Positions 43,427 to 52,439 of a stretch of DNA of 64,000 bases are shown here, piece by piece. Where the stretch lies: contig NZ_JARESE010000041.1 of the NCBI RefSeq assembly GCF_029076845.1, positions 1 through 64,000 of the forward strand, given 5' to 3'. A program made the translations under genes and the position numbers. The stretch comes from Novosphingobium album (ex Liu et al. 2023). GTDB taxonomy: Bacteria; Pseudomonadota; Alphaproteobacteria; Sphingomonadales; Sphingomonadaceae. The notes under the pieces were generated by a model, which ran no database searches, was not told where the DNA came from, and saw only the letters and a list, made by a program, of their open reading frames with translations. Position 1 is the stretch's first letter, and each line of letters starts with the position of its first letter.

Positions 43427-45028
43427 ATGAAGAAGGCTCCCCTGCGTCTCGCCCTCGCGGCGATCATGGCCGGGACTCTGGCGGCAAGCGAGGCGACGGC
43501 GAAGGAAACCGCGCCCGCGAGGGGAGAACTGGCGGTCGAGGAACGCTCGCTCGCCGATCTGTCGACGGCGCTGGCCACCGGGCGGACCAGCGCGCGGGCG
43601 CTGGTGGAAGCCTATCTGGCGCGGATTCGCGCGATCGACGATGCGGGGCCCGCGATCAACAGCGTGATCGCGGTCAATCCGCAAGCGCTGGCCGAGGCCG
43701 ACCGGCTCGATGCCGAGCGGCGGGCCGGCAAGGCGCGCGGGCCGCTGCACGGCATTCCCCTGCTGATCAAGGACAATATCGAAACCGCCGACCCGATGCC
43801 GACCACGGCCGGCAGCCTGGCGCTCAAGGACAACCTGACGCTGCGTGACGCGCCGTTCGTCGCGCGGCTGCGCGCGGCCGGGGCGATCATCCTGGGCAAG
43901 ACCAATCTTTCCGAATGGGCCAATATCCGCGCGCGTCGCTCGACCAGCGGGTGGAGCGCCGTGGGCGGCCTGACGCGCAATCCCTATGCGCTCGATCGCA
44001 ATGCCTGCGGATCGAGTTCGGGCAGCGGCGCCGCCGGCGCGGCCAGCCTGGCCGCGGCCGCGATCGGCACCGAAACCGATGGCTCGATCACTTGCCCGGC
44101 CGCGATCAACGGCCTTGTCGGCCTCAAGCCGACGGTGGGCCTGGTCTCGCGCAACCGGATCGTGCCGATCTCGCACAGCCAGGACACCGCCGGACCGATG
44201 ACGCGTGACGTGCGCGATGCCGCCCTGCTGCTGACCGCCATGGCCGGCTCCGATCCCGCCGATCCGGCGACCGCCGGAGCCGACGCGCACCCCACCGACT
44301 ATGCGGCGCGGCTTTCGCCCGATGCGCTGAAAGGCAAGCGGATCGGCGTGCTGCGCTTCGCCATCGGCTCCGACCCCAAGACGGCAGCGGTGTTCGAAAC
44401 GGCGCTGGCCGATCTGCGCGGCGCCGGCGCGACCCTGATCGACATCGCCGACCTGCCCGGTCGCGACAAGCTGGGCGATGCCGAAACCACCGTGCTGATC
44501 ACCGAGCTGAAAGCCGACCTCAACACCTATCTGGCGACCACGCCGCCCGCCGTGCGCACGCGCACCCTGGCCGACGTGATCGCCTTCAACCGGGCCCACG
44601 CCGCCGCCGAAATGGCCTGGTTCGATCAGGGCCTGTTCGAAGACGCACAGGCGACCCGCGGGCTGGACGATCCCGCCTATCGCGCCGCGCGCGAGCAAAG
44701 CCGGCGGCTGGCCGGCCCCGAAGGCATCGACCGGCTGCTGCGCGAAAACACCCTCGACCTGCTGGTCGCGCCGACGACGGGCCCGGCGTGGACCACCGAT
44801 CTGGTCAATGGCGACCATTTCGGCGACGGCGGGGCGGGCGATCTCGCGGCGGTCGCGGGCTACCCGCACCTGACCGTGCCGATGGGGCTGGTGCAGGGGC
44901 TGCCGGTGGGCCTCTCGTTCATCGGACCGGCCTGGTCCGAAGCCGAGCTTCTGAGCGCCGGCTATGCCTATGAACAGGCGACGCACCGACGCGAACCGCC
45001 ACGCTATCGGCCCACCGCCACGCCGTGA
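43427..45028 (+). CDS. Exported amidase-signature family enzyme
   Basis: The 533-residue protein has a signal peptide ([20 protein letters not shown]) and the amidase-signature catalytic set: Lys in [11 protein letters not shown], and the Ser-rich stretch [20 protein letters not shown] with the cis-Ser and nucleophile Ser (then [13 protein letters not shown]). It hydrolyses amide bonds in the periplasm; the substrate is unknown, and it is not part of a GatCAB operon. It converges with the pirin gene. Confidence 0.9.
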   Translation: MKKAPLRLALAAIMAGTLAASEATAKETAPARGELAVEERSLADLSTALATGRTSARALVEAYLARIRAIDDAGPAINSVIAVNPQALAEADRLDAERRAGKARGPLHGIPLLIKDNIETADPMPTTAGSLALKDNLTLRDAPFVARLRAAGAIILGKTNLSEWANIRARRSTSGWSAVGGLTRNPYALDRNACGSSSGSGAAGAASLAAAAIGTETDGSITCPAAINGLVGLKPTVGLVSRNRIVPISHSQDTAGPMTRDVRDAALLLTAMAGSDPADPATAGADAHPTDYAARLSPDALKGKRIGVLRFAIGSDPKTAAVFETALADLRGAGATLIDIADLPGRDKLGDAETTVLITELKADLNTYLATTPPAVRTRTLADVIAFNRAHAAAEMAWFDQGLFEDAQATRGLDDPAYRAAREQSRRLAGPEGIDRLLRENTLDLLVAPTTGPAWTTDLVNGDHFGDGGAGDLAAVAGYPHLTVPMGLVQGLPVGLSFIGPAWSEAELLSAGYAYEQATHRREPPRYRPTATP

Positions 45029-45057
45029 AGCGAACGGGCCGTCGATCCCGGCGGCGG

Positions 45058-45924
45058 CTATTGCGGCAACGGGGTGAATTCCTGGTCGTCACCATCGGGC
45101 AGCTTCATCCTTTGCTGCCGCCAGTCCTCCTTGGCCTGCTCCAGCCGTTCCTTCGAAGACGAAACGAAGTTCCAGAACAGGAAGCGTTCGCCCAGGGGGG
45201 CCCCGCCCAGCACCATCACCGTGGCCGCCTCGCTGGCCGAAACCGGCACGTCCCGGCCCGGTTCCAGCACGGCCATCTGCCCGGTCCGCAACGGCTGGCC
45301 GGCGATCTCCACGGAGCCGGCGGCGACATAGACCGCCCGCTCGGCATGTTCGGCCGGCAGGATGCGCGCCGCGCCGGCCGCCATGTCCCAATGCATGTAG
45401 AACTGCGGCGAATGGACTTTGACGGCGGCCTTCATCCCTTCCGCCTCGCCCGCGATCAGCCGCCCTTTCACGCCCTTTTCCTCCCATGTCGGCAGATCCG
45501 CGCCGGCGAAATGGTGGAAATCGGGATCGGTCTCCTCATCCTCGACCGGCAGCGCCACCCAGGCCTGGATACCGTGCATGCGCGCGCCATGCGCGCGGGC
45601 ATGTTCGAAGCGCTCGGAATGGGTGATGCCGCGCCCCGCGACCATCCAGTTGACCTCGCCCGGGCGGATTTCCTGGTGCGAGCCCACGCTGTCACGATGC
45701 GTCAGCGCGCCATCATAGAGATAGGTGACAGTGGACAGGCCGATGTGCGGATGGGGCCGCACATCGAGCGTGCGGGGAATGCCGGCGGGAAGGTCGACCG
45801 GCCCCATATGGTCGAAGAAGATATAGGGCCCCACCATGCGCCGGGCATGGAACGGAAGCACCCGCCCGACTTCGAAACCGCCGCCCAGATCATGCGTGCG
45901 CCGGCTGATTATCCGTTCGATCAT
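45058..45924 (-). CDS. Pirin-family cupin protein
   Basis: The 288-residue bicupin has the pirin iron-binding motif in VRPHPHIGLSTVTYLYDG and the GRGITHSER segment. Pirins act as redox-sensing regulators or as quercetin 2,3-dioxygenases. The start is the ATG at 45924, where the conserved pirin N-terminus begins. It marks the last ordinary chromosomal gene before the gasdermin island. Confidence 0.9.
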   Translation of the reverse strand: MIERIISRRTHDLGGGFEVGRVLPFHARRMVGPYIFFDHMGPVDLPAGIPRTLDVRPHPHIGLSTVTYLYDGALTHRDSVGSHQEIRPGEVNWMVAGRGITHSERFEHARAHGARMHGIQAWVALPVEDEETDPDFHHFAGADLPTWEEKGVKGRLIAGEAEGMKAAVKVHSPQFYMHWDMAAGAARILPAEHAERAVYVAAGSVEIAGQPLRTGQMAVLEPGRDVPVSASEAATVMVLGGAPLGERFLFWNFVSSSKERLEQAKEDWRQQRMKLPDGDDQEFTPLPQ

Positions 45925-46199
45925 CGATGCTCTCCTTGGCCGCGCTTGTAGCCGGAGCGGCGGCCGTCCGTCCAACCCGAAGCGGCGGTCGAATCGGCTT
46001 GCGCCCTCCTGCCGAATGTCACACCGCATCTTGACCAATAATTGACACTCAAGAACAGATTGAGAAGTATTGGTATTTTTCAGAAATATTAAAATAATTG
46101 TTCTCGTTAATTCCAGAATTATAGGTTATTCTCACCCCAAACAGTCAAGACCGATGCTTTCGCAACCTTTTCAGTCGACGACGTGCAGGGGGATGAAAC
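45925..46199. other. AT-rich intergenic region before the gasdermin island
   Basis: GC content falls sharply between about 46030 and 46135 compared with its neighbours, with runs such as AATATTAAAATAA. It carries the promoter element at 46098-46127. No coding sequence is seen. Such a drop at an island edge is common for acquired defence genes. Confidence 0.6.
46098..46127 (+). promoter_or_regulatory. Promoter/operator element of gasdermin-island unit 1
   Basis: TTGTTCTC (46098-46105), nine bases, AGAATTATAGG (46115-46125). TTGTTC with a 16-bp spacer to TATAGG gives a fair sigma-70 promoter about 75 bp before the first gene. The same TTGTTCTC...AGAATTA pair occurs before the gasdermin gene (50163-50187). 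The TTCT/AGAA arms form a partial inverted repeat that might bind a shared regulator. Confidence 0.55.
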
Positions 46200-48881
46200 A
46201 TGGAAGACTCCAGCGAAGCCGAGCGCACGGCAATCAATACCTGGTTCGAACGCCTGAAGGATCGCGATGCCGATCTCCATCGCGCTCTGCTCGCCTCCCT
46301 GAACGAGAATCAGGATGGCGGCGGACCGGCCCTTCGCGGTGAAAGCACGGTCCGGGCCGAGGCGGCCGGGCTCATGCCGCAAGCGCGGATGCGGACAGAA
46401 ACGATCGTCCAGCTCGGCAGGCCCGCGCTCTTCGTGGTGGGGGGACAGATCCAGCCAGAAACCCCGCTCAGCGACAGTGTCTCGAAACTCATGGTCGAAC
46501 GCGTGACGGCGGCGAGCGGTGCGCTGAATCCCTGGATGCCGCTGATCGGCCGGATCGACGTGGAGAACCATCCCGCGGGCTTCAACTATGTCGGCACCGG
46601 CTGGCTCATCCAGCCGGGCCTGGTCTGCACCAATCGCCATGTCGCGGAGCTGATCGGGCGGCGCGAAGGGGCCGAATTCACCTTCTCCCGCGGGCGCTTC
46701 GGCAAGGCGCTTGGCGTCTCGCTCAACCCCGGCCACGAAAATGGCGGGCCGACGGGGCCAGGCGGCGCATTCCCGATTTCCGGGATCGCCTGGATCGAAC
46801 CACAGGACGGCCCGGATATCGCCCTGCTTCATGTGAACATGCCCGATGACGGCACGCGGCCGCGCTGCATCGAACTTGCCGACGATGATGGCCAGCCCGA
46901 CGATTTCATCGCCACCATCGGCTATCCCGCCCGCGCCTATGAGGATGCGATCCCGGACCAGGACTGGATGGACGAGATCTATGGCGGCATCTACGATGTC
47001 AAACGCATCGCGCCGGGACAGCTCGACGAATTGCGCGCCGACAGCACGACTTACGATTGCACCACGCTGGGCGGTGCATCGGGTTCGCCGGTGTTCGGCC
47101 TGAAACACGGCAAGGTCATCGCGCTGCACTTCGCCGGCCTCTACAAGATCGAGAACTACGGCGTGCCGGCAAGAGTGCTGCGCAAGTACGCACAAGGCAT
47201 CCCGAGCGTCACCACCACCGCCGAGAATCCCGCCGGGCAGACCACCGGAACGATAATCGCAGGGGCGGGAGCAATCGACCTGCGGCTTGCCTCGACCGGC
47301 GCGGAAAGCTCGATCGTGGTGCCGCTGCGGATCAGCCTCTCGCTTGGCGAACCGGCAATGACCGGCGCCGATGCGATGACGCTGGATGCCGCCGTGGCCA
47401 GCCTGGCCGCGCGGGACCATCCCGGCGTCCTGGCGGTCAAGCCCGGCTTCGATGGCCGGTCGGACTGCATTGTCGTCGCGGTATCGCCCGATCGGTTCGC
47501 CGCCGTCAGCGCCGCGATTCCCGCGACTTTCGCAGGCTACCCGGTCGACGTGCGCTATGCCACGATCCGGGAACAACTCGGCCTGTCGGAGCTGGGCCTC
47601 GAAGCGAGCGGCGCCATCGTCTACGACGATACCCGGCGGCAAGGCCCCGCCTTCAGCTTCGAGGAAGTGTCCGACGAGGACATGACGGTGATCGCGCATG
47701 TCGGCCCGGAATTCAGCTTCCCCGTGCTGGCCAGGTTCATTGGCGAGACGCGGACCAGCCTGACCTCGTCGATGTACCAGTTCTTCGCCAGCCACATCGC
47801 CGATGCCGTGCGCGAAAGGCTGGAATCGGCGCAAGTCAGGATGCGCCTCGTCCTCGATCCGGCGACGCGCGACGGCACGGCGGACCAGCCCAAGCCCGGA
47901 GAATTCGACCGTAGCGACACTTTCGCCGCGTGGCGGGCCCATCATGCCTTCGAAAACATCTATGTGCGCAAGGGGAACGGCGGCCTGGTCAGCAGCGCCT
48001 ATCACATCAAGGTCACGGTCCGCGACGGCGAATGGGTATGGCTGTCCAGCGGCAACTGGACGAAAAGCAGCCAGCCCGCCCCAGATCCGGTCACGCACCG
48101 GGCCAAGGGGAACCGCGAATGGCACATCGTGATCCGCAGCCCCAGGCTGTCGGCGATGTTCGCCGCGCACATCGAGGCCGATTTCGCCCAGTGCGGCGAG
48201 CTCATGGGCACGGCCGAAGCCCCGGCGATCACCGAACAACTGGTGGACGTTCCCGAAGATGTGGTCGTCGAAGCGCCGGTCGAACTGCTCGAACCGCTGG
48301 AGATCACCGGGCGCAAGGTGCGGGTCAAGCCCATCCTGACGCCGGACCGGCACGGCCGGGTCTACACCGATGCGGTCCTTGATCTCATCGCCTCGGCGCG
48401 CGGCGAACTGCTGTTCCAGAACCAGTATATCAAGATTCGCAGGAACATGGCCGGAAACCTGGGCGAGCTGGTCGATGCGCTGGTGGCCAAATCGAAAGCG
48501 ATCGAGAACCTGCGCATCATCCTGCGCTCGGGCGACGTGGCTGACGACGTGGCGGAACTGCGCCGCCGGGGCATGGACGTGATGCGCTGCGTCCGCGTCA
48601 TCGCCAATACCCACACCAAAGGCATCATCGCCGACGGCCAGCGCGTCATCATCGGCAGCCAGAACTGGAGTTCGGACGCCGTGACGTTGAATCGCGACGC
48701 AAGCCTGCTGTTCACCGATGCGGATATCGCGGGCTACTTCCGCAAGGCGTTCGAGATCGACTGGGCCCGCGCCCGCCCGGCCGCCGGCATCCACGAGGAA
48801 CGCCCTGTCCTTCCCGCGCGGGGCGAGGCGCCGCCTCCAGGCTATGTGCGCATGACGCTGGCGGAATACCTGAACGGCTGA
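46200..48881 (+). CDS. Trypsin-like protease fused to a tandem phospholipase D module
   Basis: The 893-residue protein is in three parts. Residues 1-110 are helical, charged and without a recognised domain. Residues about 125-320 form an S1-type serine protease with H147 (GTGWLIQPGLVCTNRHVAEL), D206 (GPDIALLHV) and S294 (TLGGASGSPVFG). After a linker, residues about 490-850 hold two PLD repeats, the first with H602-x-K604 (AYHIKVTV, then SSGNW) and the second a full HKD motif (H805-x-K807-x4-D812, then IIGSQNW). PLD enzymes cut phospholipids or nucleic acids. No signal peptide is present, so it should work in the cytoplasm. It starts at ATG 46200 after GGGGGA and is followed 69 bp later by the M64 gene. 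The fusion suggests proteolysis coupled to membrane or DNA attack. Confidence 0.85.
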   Translation: MEDSSEAERTAINTWFERLKDRDADLHRALLASLNENQDGGGPALRGESTVRAEAAGLMPQARMRTETIVQLGRPALFVVGGQIQPETPLSDSVSKLMVERVTAASGALNPWMPLIGRIDVENHPAGFNYVGTGWLIQPGLVCTNRHVAELIGRREGAEFTFSRGRFGKALGVSLNPGHENGGPTGPGGAFPISGIAWIEPQDGPDIALLHVNMPDDGTRPRCIELADDDGQPDDFIATIGYPARAYEDAIPDQDWMDEIYGGIYDVKRIAPGQLDELRADSTTYDCTTLGGASGSPVFGLKHGKVIALHFAGLYKIENYGVPARVLRKYAQGIPSVTTTAENPAGQTTGTIIAGAGAIDLRLASTGAESSIVVPLRISLSLGEPAMTGADAMTLDAAVASLAARDHPGVLAVKPGFDGRSDCIVVAVSPDRFAAVSAAIPATFAGYPVDVRYATIREQLGLSELGLEASGAIVYDDTRRQGPAFSFEEVSDEDMTVIAHVGPEFSFPVLARFIGETRTSLTSSMYQFFASHIADAVRERLESAQVRMRLVLDPATRDGTADQPKPGEFDRSDTFAAWRAHHAFENIYVRKGNGGLVSSAYHIKVTVRDGEWVWLSSGNWTKSSQPAPDPVTHRAKGNREWHIVIRSPRLSAMFAAHIEADFAQCGELMGTAEAPAITEQLVDVPEDVVVEAPVELLEPLEITGRKVRVKPILTPDRHGRVYTDAVLDLIASARGELLFQNQYIKIRRNMAGNLGELVDALVAKSKAIENLRIILRSGDVADDVAELRRRGMDVMRCVRVIANTHTKGIIADGQRVIIGSQNWSSDAVTLNRDASLLFTDADIAGYFRKAFEIDWARARPAAGIHEERPVLPARGEAPPPGYVRMTLAEYLNG

Positions 48882-48950
48882 GGCGCGGACAACGGATATC
48901 GTGGCGGGGCCGGCTCGGCGCGCCCCGCGCATCTGGAAGAAAGGACGGCC

Positions 48951-50048
48951 ATGTCCGATGCCTATCTGACCATTCGCGTCCCCCTGCGGGAGCCGGGCGG
49001 GGTGATGGAGGAATCGGCCGGAGCGCCAGCCATCGAACTGGAATGGATCGACGCGCAAGGGCTCGCCGTGGGCGCGCCGCTGCTGGTGCCGCCGCCGGAA
49101 CAGGTGCTGTCGGAAACATTCGGCGCGCCGGGCGGGCCGCAATGGGGGCACAGCCAGGCGGACGCCATGGTGCCGGCAATCCAGCCCGAAAGCGCGCGAT
49201 CGCTGCGGATCGGCGGACGGGGTCTGGCGACCCGGCAAGTCACGCTCGAAGCGGCCAGTCGCCGCGGGCTGGGAGCACCCGACGCCCCGCCTTCGCCGCG
49301 CGGCCGTGCGGATGCCCCGTGGCGCCTCGCGGTGGTCGCCGACGGATACCCGACCTTCGCCGCCTTCGACGCGGACCTGGAGCGACTGTGGCGTGATTTT
49401 TCCGAGGCGCGCCCCTTCGACACGCTCATTCTGGAAGGACTGGTCGGCATGGTCGGGCTGTACTGGCGATCGGACGACGGGCGCAGCCTGTTCGACGCCC
49501 GGCCGCGCGACGAAAACCCCTGGATCATCTATGGCACGCACGAAGCCGTGAACACCGCCGTGGCCGGAACCGGGGAGAGCCACGCCAAGATCCTCGTGGT
49601 GATGAATCGCGGCGAACGCGGCGGCGCCGGAGGCTTCGACAGTTCGCGGCCATCGTGGACGACCAACCGCGATTCCGAAGGCGAAAGCTGGACGCAGATC
49701 GCGATCCATGAACTCGGCCATGCCTTCGGGCTTGCCGATGAATATGCGACAGCGGGCAACGGCACCGCCGTACCCGATCCGATCGAACCCAATGTCAGCA
49801 CGGAGCCGAACCCGGCTACCGTCTCCTGGCGAAGCCATGTCACGATAACCAACGGCGAAGTACCGAGCCTGCCGGCGGGCATGGCCAATTCCTACCCGGA
49901 CGGGGCCATCGGCACGTTTCAAGGCGCGCGGTATGATGACACCGCGTTCTTCCGCTCGTCATATGGTTGCCGCATGAAATGGACGACGTGGGAATTCTGC
50001 GAGGTCTGCGCGGCCCACATCACCGATATCGTCAGGCGCCTTGGCTGA
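48951..50048 (+). CDS. M64-family (IgA-peptidase-like) metallopeptidase
   Basis: The 365-residue protein has the M64 signature IAIHELGHAFGLADEY (H253, E254, H257), preceded by WRLAVVADGYP and LVVMNRGERGGAGGF segments usual for the family and followed by a Cys-bearing end (YGCRMKWTTWEFCEVC). The family was named from a secreted IgA protease, but this protein has no signal peptide. GAAAGGA precedes the ATG. It is the second and last gene of unit 1. It may process the gasdermin or another protease in the island, or act as a separate effector. Confidence 0.85.
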   Translation: MSDAYLTIRVPLREPGGVMEESAGAPAIELEWIDAQGLAVGAPLLVPPPEQVLSETFGAPGGPQWGHSQADAMVPAIQPESARSLRIGGRGLATRQVTLEAASRRGLGAPDAPPSPRGRADAPWRLAVVADGYPTFAAFDADLERLWRDFSEARPFDTLILEGLVGMVGLYWRSDDGRSLFDARPRDENPWIIYGTHEAVNTAVAGTGESHAKILVVMNRGERGGAGGFDSSRPSWTTNRDSEGESWTQIAIHELGHAFGLADEYATAGNGTAVPDPIEPNVSTEPNPATVSWRSHVTITNGEVPSLPAGMANSYPDGAIGTFQGARYDDTAFFRSSYGCRMKWTTWEFCEVCAAHITDIVRRLG

Positions 50049-50376
50049 AATGCGCCGCGGGCCGCCACCGCCGAAACGCAGGCGGATCGCCCCGCAATAA
50101 TAGCGCCCGATGTACCGCAAGAAGATCGGACAACCTCCAGTCTATCCGTGCTATTTTTAAACTTGTTCTCAGATCATTGTAGAATTACATTCACTGAGTT
50201 TCGATTCGATCATACCGTCCTATCGGCCCGTATGAGTGACTATTTCCCTTTCGACATATTATATCGCCTTCTCAGGGCACGCCGGGCCGCATACTAAAAA
50301 ATACTTATCCAAAAAAAAATCGCTTTCTGTACTTTGCATCTCCGCGCCGGTGCGTGAAAATGGGAAGGGCTTTCCA
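50049..50376. other. AT-rich promoter and leader region before the gasdermin gene
   Basis: This 328-bp gap separates unit 1 from unit 2. It is AT-rich from about 50150 and includes an A-run at 50311-50319. It holds the shared promoter element at 50163-50192, giving an expected leader of about 180 bases before the gasdermin ATG. An in-frame GTG at 50236 could extend the gasdermin by 47 residues, but that peptide is unlike family N-termini. Confidence 0.6.
50163..50192 (+). promoter_or_regulatory. Promoter/operator element of gasdermin-island unit 2
   Basis: TTGTTCTC (50163-50170), ten bases, AGAATTACATT (50181-50191). TTGTTC with a 17-bp spacer to TACATT gives a plausible sigma-70 promoter. 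It repeats the element at 46098-46125, with conserved flanking A/T tracts on the upstream side, suggesting co-regulation of the two units. Confidence 0.55.
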
Positions 50377-51174
50377 ATGGGAATTTTCAAGAACTGCAAG
50401 GATCCCACGCTGACCGCCCTCAAGAAGCAGGGCTTTAACGTCGTGCAGGTTCCGCGCGTCAACCTGCTGCCGACGCAGCTTCTCGTCGGTGTCAATGGCC
50501 GGCTGCGCTATATGGGCGACCTCACATCGGTATTCGTTCCCGACCCGCAAGGCGCGCCGATTCCCCCGATCGGGCCCGATCAGCCCGGCCCGAACATCAG
50601 CGGCACGAAATCCGCCGATGTCGGCATCGGCGTCGGCCTCGACATTCTCGGCGGCCTTATCTCGGCGCTTGGCGGATCGACGCTCGGCATCAATGTCGCT
50701 TATGCCAAGGCCGCCTCGGTCCAGTTCGAATATGCCGCGACACAGCGCAGCGATACGCAGATCGCGCTGGTGGACCAGTTCCTCGCCAGTTCGACCATCA
50801 ACCCGTTCGCGCGATCGGCCAAGGCGATGCTCGATGCGGACCAGGTCTACGTGGTGACGAGCGTGATCAAGTCGGACACGATCAATGTTTCCGCCAAGGA
50901 TTCGAACAAGGTATCGCTCGCGGTCAACGTGCCGGTGATCCAGAACGCGATCGGCGGCAAGCTGTCGGTGACGGCAAGCGGCGATGCCGCTTCGGTCGTG
51001 ACCTACAAAGGGCCCATGCCGCTGGTCTTCGGCTTCCAGGCAGTGCGGCTGATCTTCGACGGCGCTGTCTATCGCACGATGAAGCTGGTGGAAGCGGGAA
51101 CCGTCACCGGCGAAGCCGTTGGCGGAGCGCCGATCATGCTGGATGTGGAGCAGATGCTGCTTGCTGACGGCTGA
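50377..51174 (+). CDS. Bacterial gasdermin (pore-forming cell-death effector)
   Basis: The 265-residue protein has the bacterial gasdermin profile: a short start with a cysteine close to the N-terminus (C7 in MGIFKNCKDP, the position class that is lipidated in characterised homologues), then LKKQGFNVVQVPRVNLLPTQ, a central GLDILGGLISALGG segment and a beta-rich body. It ends in a short C-terminal tail after K236 that would act as the autoinhibitory peptide. In known systems a neighbouring protease removes this tail and the protein assembles into very large membrane pores that kill the cell. The ATG at 50377 has GGAAGGG upstream. The next gene, a trypsin-like protease, starts 25 bp later, as in characterised gasdermin pairs. 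I recognise the family by sequence pattern and context; no structure search was possible. Confidence 0.85.
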   Translation: MGIFKNCKDPTLTALKKQGFNVVQVPRVNLLPTQLLVGVNGRLRYMGDLTSVFVPDPQGAPIPPIGPDQPGPNISGTKSADVGIGVGLDILGGLISALGGSTLGINVAYAKAASVQFEYAATQRSDTQIALVDQFLASSTINPFARSAKAMLDADQVYVVTSVIKSDTINVSAKDSNKVSLAVNVPVIQNAIGGKLSVTASGDAASVVTYKGPMPLVFGFQAVRLIFDGAVYRTMKLVEAGTVTGEAVGGAPIMLDVEQMLLADG

Positions 51175-51198
51175 GGGCCGGTGCGGGAGGAAGTGGCC

Positions 51199-52434
51199 AT
51201 GGCCAATCGAATTCAGGAGCAGCTTCGGATGCTCGCCGTTCGCGAGCGGATGCGCGAAGGGGGAGCGGAACGCATCGGCGAGGCTTCCGCGAACCTCCCG
51301 GCCGACGCCGTGCCCGAACGGCCCGCCGAAGCGCTCGACAATGTCGCCGACAACTTGCGCCAGTTGCGCCAGCGGGACGCGCAATGGCTGGAAGGAACCG
51401 ACGCGACGGCATGGGAGCAGGCCCGGGATATCTTCCTGGCCCATGCCGGCCCGATGCTCGGCCGCGCGGTCGGCCGCCAAGCGCCGCACCCCCACGACGG
51501 AGTGGTGGCCGAAGCCGTCATCATCGCCGACGGCACCCGGCCAAGCTTCCTGCTGTGCGATGGCAAGGTCGATCCGGCGGACCCGTTCCTCGGCACCTGG
51601 GGAGGCGAGGTCGCCACCGCGCGGACCGCCGGCATTGACCGGCTGGCGGGGGCCGTGGGCCGCATCCAGCCCCAATCCGGCCACGCCCGCAATTTCATCG
51701 GCACCGGAACGCTGGTTTCCGCCGATGCCGGCGACGGCACGGGCCTGATCCTGACCAACATGCATGTCATCGAGGAAGCGCGCAGCACTTTCGGCATCGC
51801 GATGACCCCGGTGGGCGACGCGCTGCGGATCGACGGCCATATGGAGATCGACTTCGTGGGCGAGGCGTGCTCGCTCGGCCGCAATCGCTTTCGCATCGTC
51901 GAGGCCCGGTATCCGGCGGGGGCGGGCAGGATCTTCACGGGCATAGATGCTGCGGTGGCGACGATCGTGCCGATCGACGAGACCTCGCGCTTTCCCGTGC
52001 CCACGCCGGCGCTCAGCACGCTTCCGGCCTATGCGACGGGTGGCCTGACCTCGCTCGCGACGATCGGCTTTCCCGCCGCGCCCGGCTTCCACGACGACCC
52101 CGAAGTCGACTGGAACTTTGTCATCGGCACGCTGTTCGGCAACAAGTTCGGCCTGAAGCGCCTTGCCCCCGGCCTGTTCACCCAGCCCCTGGGCAGCCAT
52201 CCCGAAGACATCGGGCACCGCGCCATCGGCCATGACGCGACGACGTTCGGCGGCGCGTCCGGTTCGCTGGTCGTTGCCTGGCTCGATGCCGATACGCCCG
52301 GCTTCGCGCTGCATTTCGGCGGGCAGACCAGCGCGAGCAACTATGCGGTTGCGTTCGCCGTCGAACGGACGGCGCTGGAAGCCATCGGCGTGCCGTTCGA
52401 CGGGGCGGCGCTCCCGCCCGTGCCAACGCCTTAG
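51199..52434 (+). CDS. Trypsin-like serine protease paired with the gasdermin
   Basis: The 411-residue protein has a helical N-terminal region of about 150 residues (DNVADNLRQLRQRDAQWLEG) and an S1-type protease domain with H189 (GTGTLVSADAGDGTG then LTNMHVI), D250 (GIDAAVATI) and S354 (TFGGASGSLVV). The start is the ATG at 51199, preceded by GGGAGGAAG; a GTG six codons upstream is less likely. It lies directly after the gasdermin and is the best candidate for the activating protease. The N-terminal region may be an adaptor domain that senses or docks to the NTPase; I could not identify it as a CARD or other death fold. Confidence 0.85.
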   Translation: MANRIQEQLRMLAVRERMREGGAERIGEASANLPADAVPERPAEALDNVADNLRQLRQRDAQWLEGTDATAWEQARDIFLAHAGPMLGRAVGRQAPHPHDGVVAEAVIIADGTRPSFLLCDGKVDPADPFLGTWGGEVATARTAGIDRLAGAVGRIQPQSGHARNFIGTGTLVSADAGDGTGLILTNMHVIEEARSTFGIAMTPVGDALRIDGHMEIDFVGEACSLGRNRFRIVEARYPAGAGRIFTGIDAAVATIVPIDETSRFPVPTPALSTLPAYATGGLTSLATIGFPAAPGFHDDPEVDWNFVIGTLFGNKFGLKRLAPGLFTQPLGSHPEDIGHRAIGHDATTFGGASGSLVVAWLDADTPGFALHFGGQTSASNYAVAFAVERTALEAIGVPFDGAALPPVPTP

Positions 52435-52439
52435 CCACC

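Noticed and set aside
46098..46127. SOS/LexA box before the gasdermin island
   Set aside because: Neither the alphaproteobacterial GTTC-N7-GTTC pattern nor the CTGT-N8-ACAG pattern is present at either promoter.
46119..49922. A 1267-residue open frame antisense to the trypsin-PLD and M64 genes
   Set aside because: It mirrors the codon pattern of the real genes in GC-rich DNA, is rich in Arg/Asp/His without domains, and the opposite strand has clear catalytic motifs.
50236..50376. N-terminal extension of the gasdermin from the GTG at 50236
   Set aside because: The added residues do not resemble gasdermin N-termini, would move the candidate lipidated cysteine far from the start, and the ATG at 50377 has a good GGAAGGG site.
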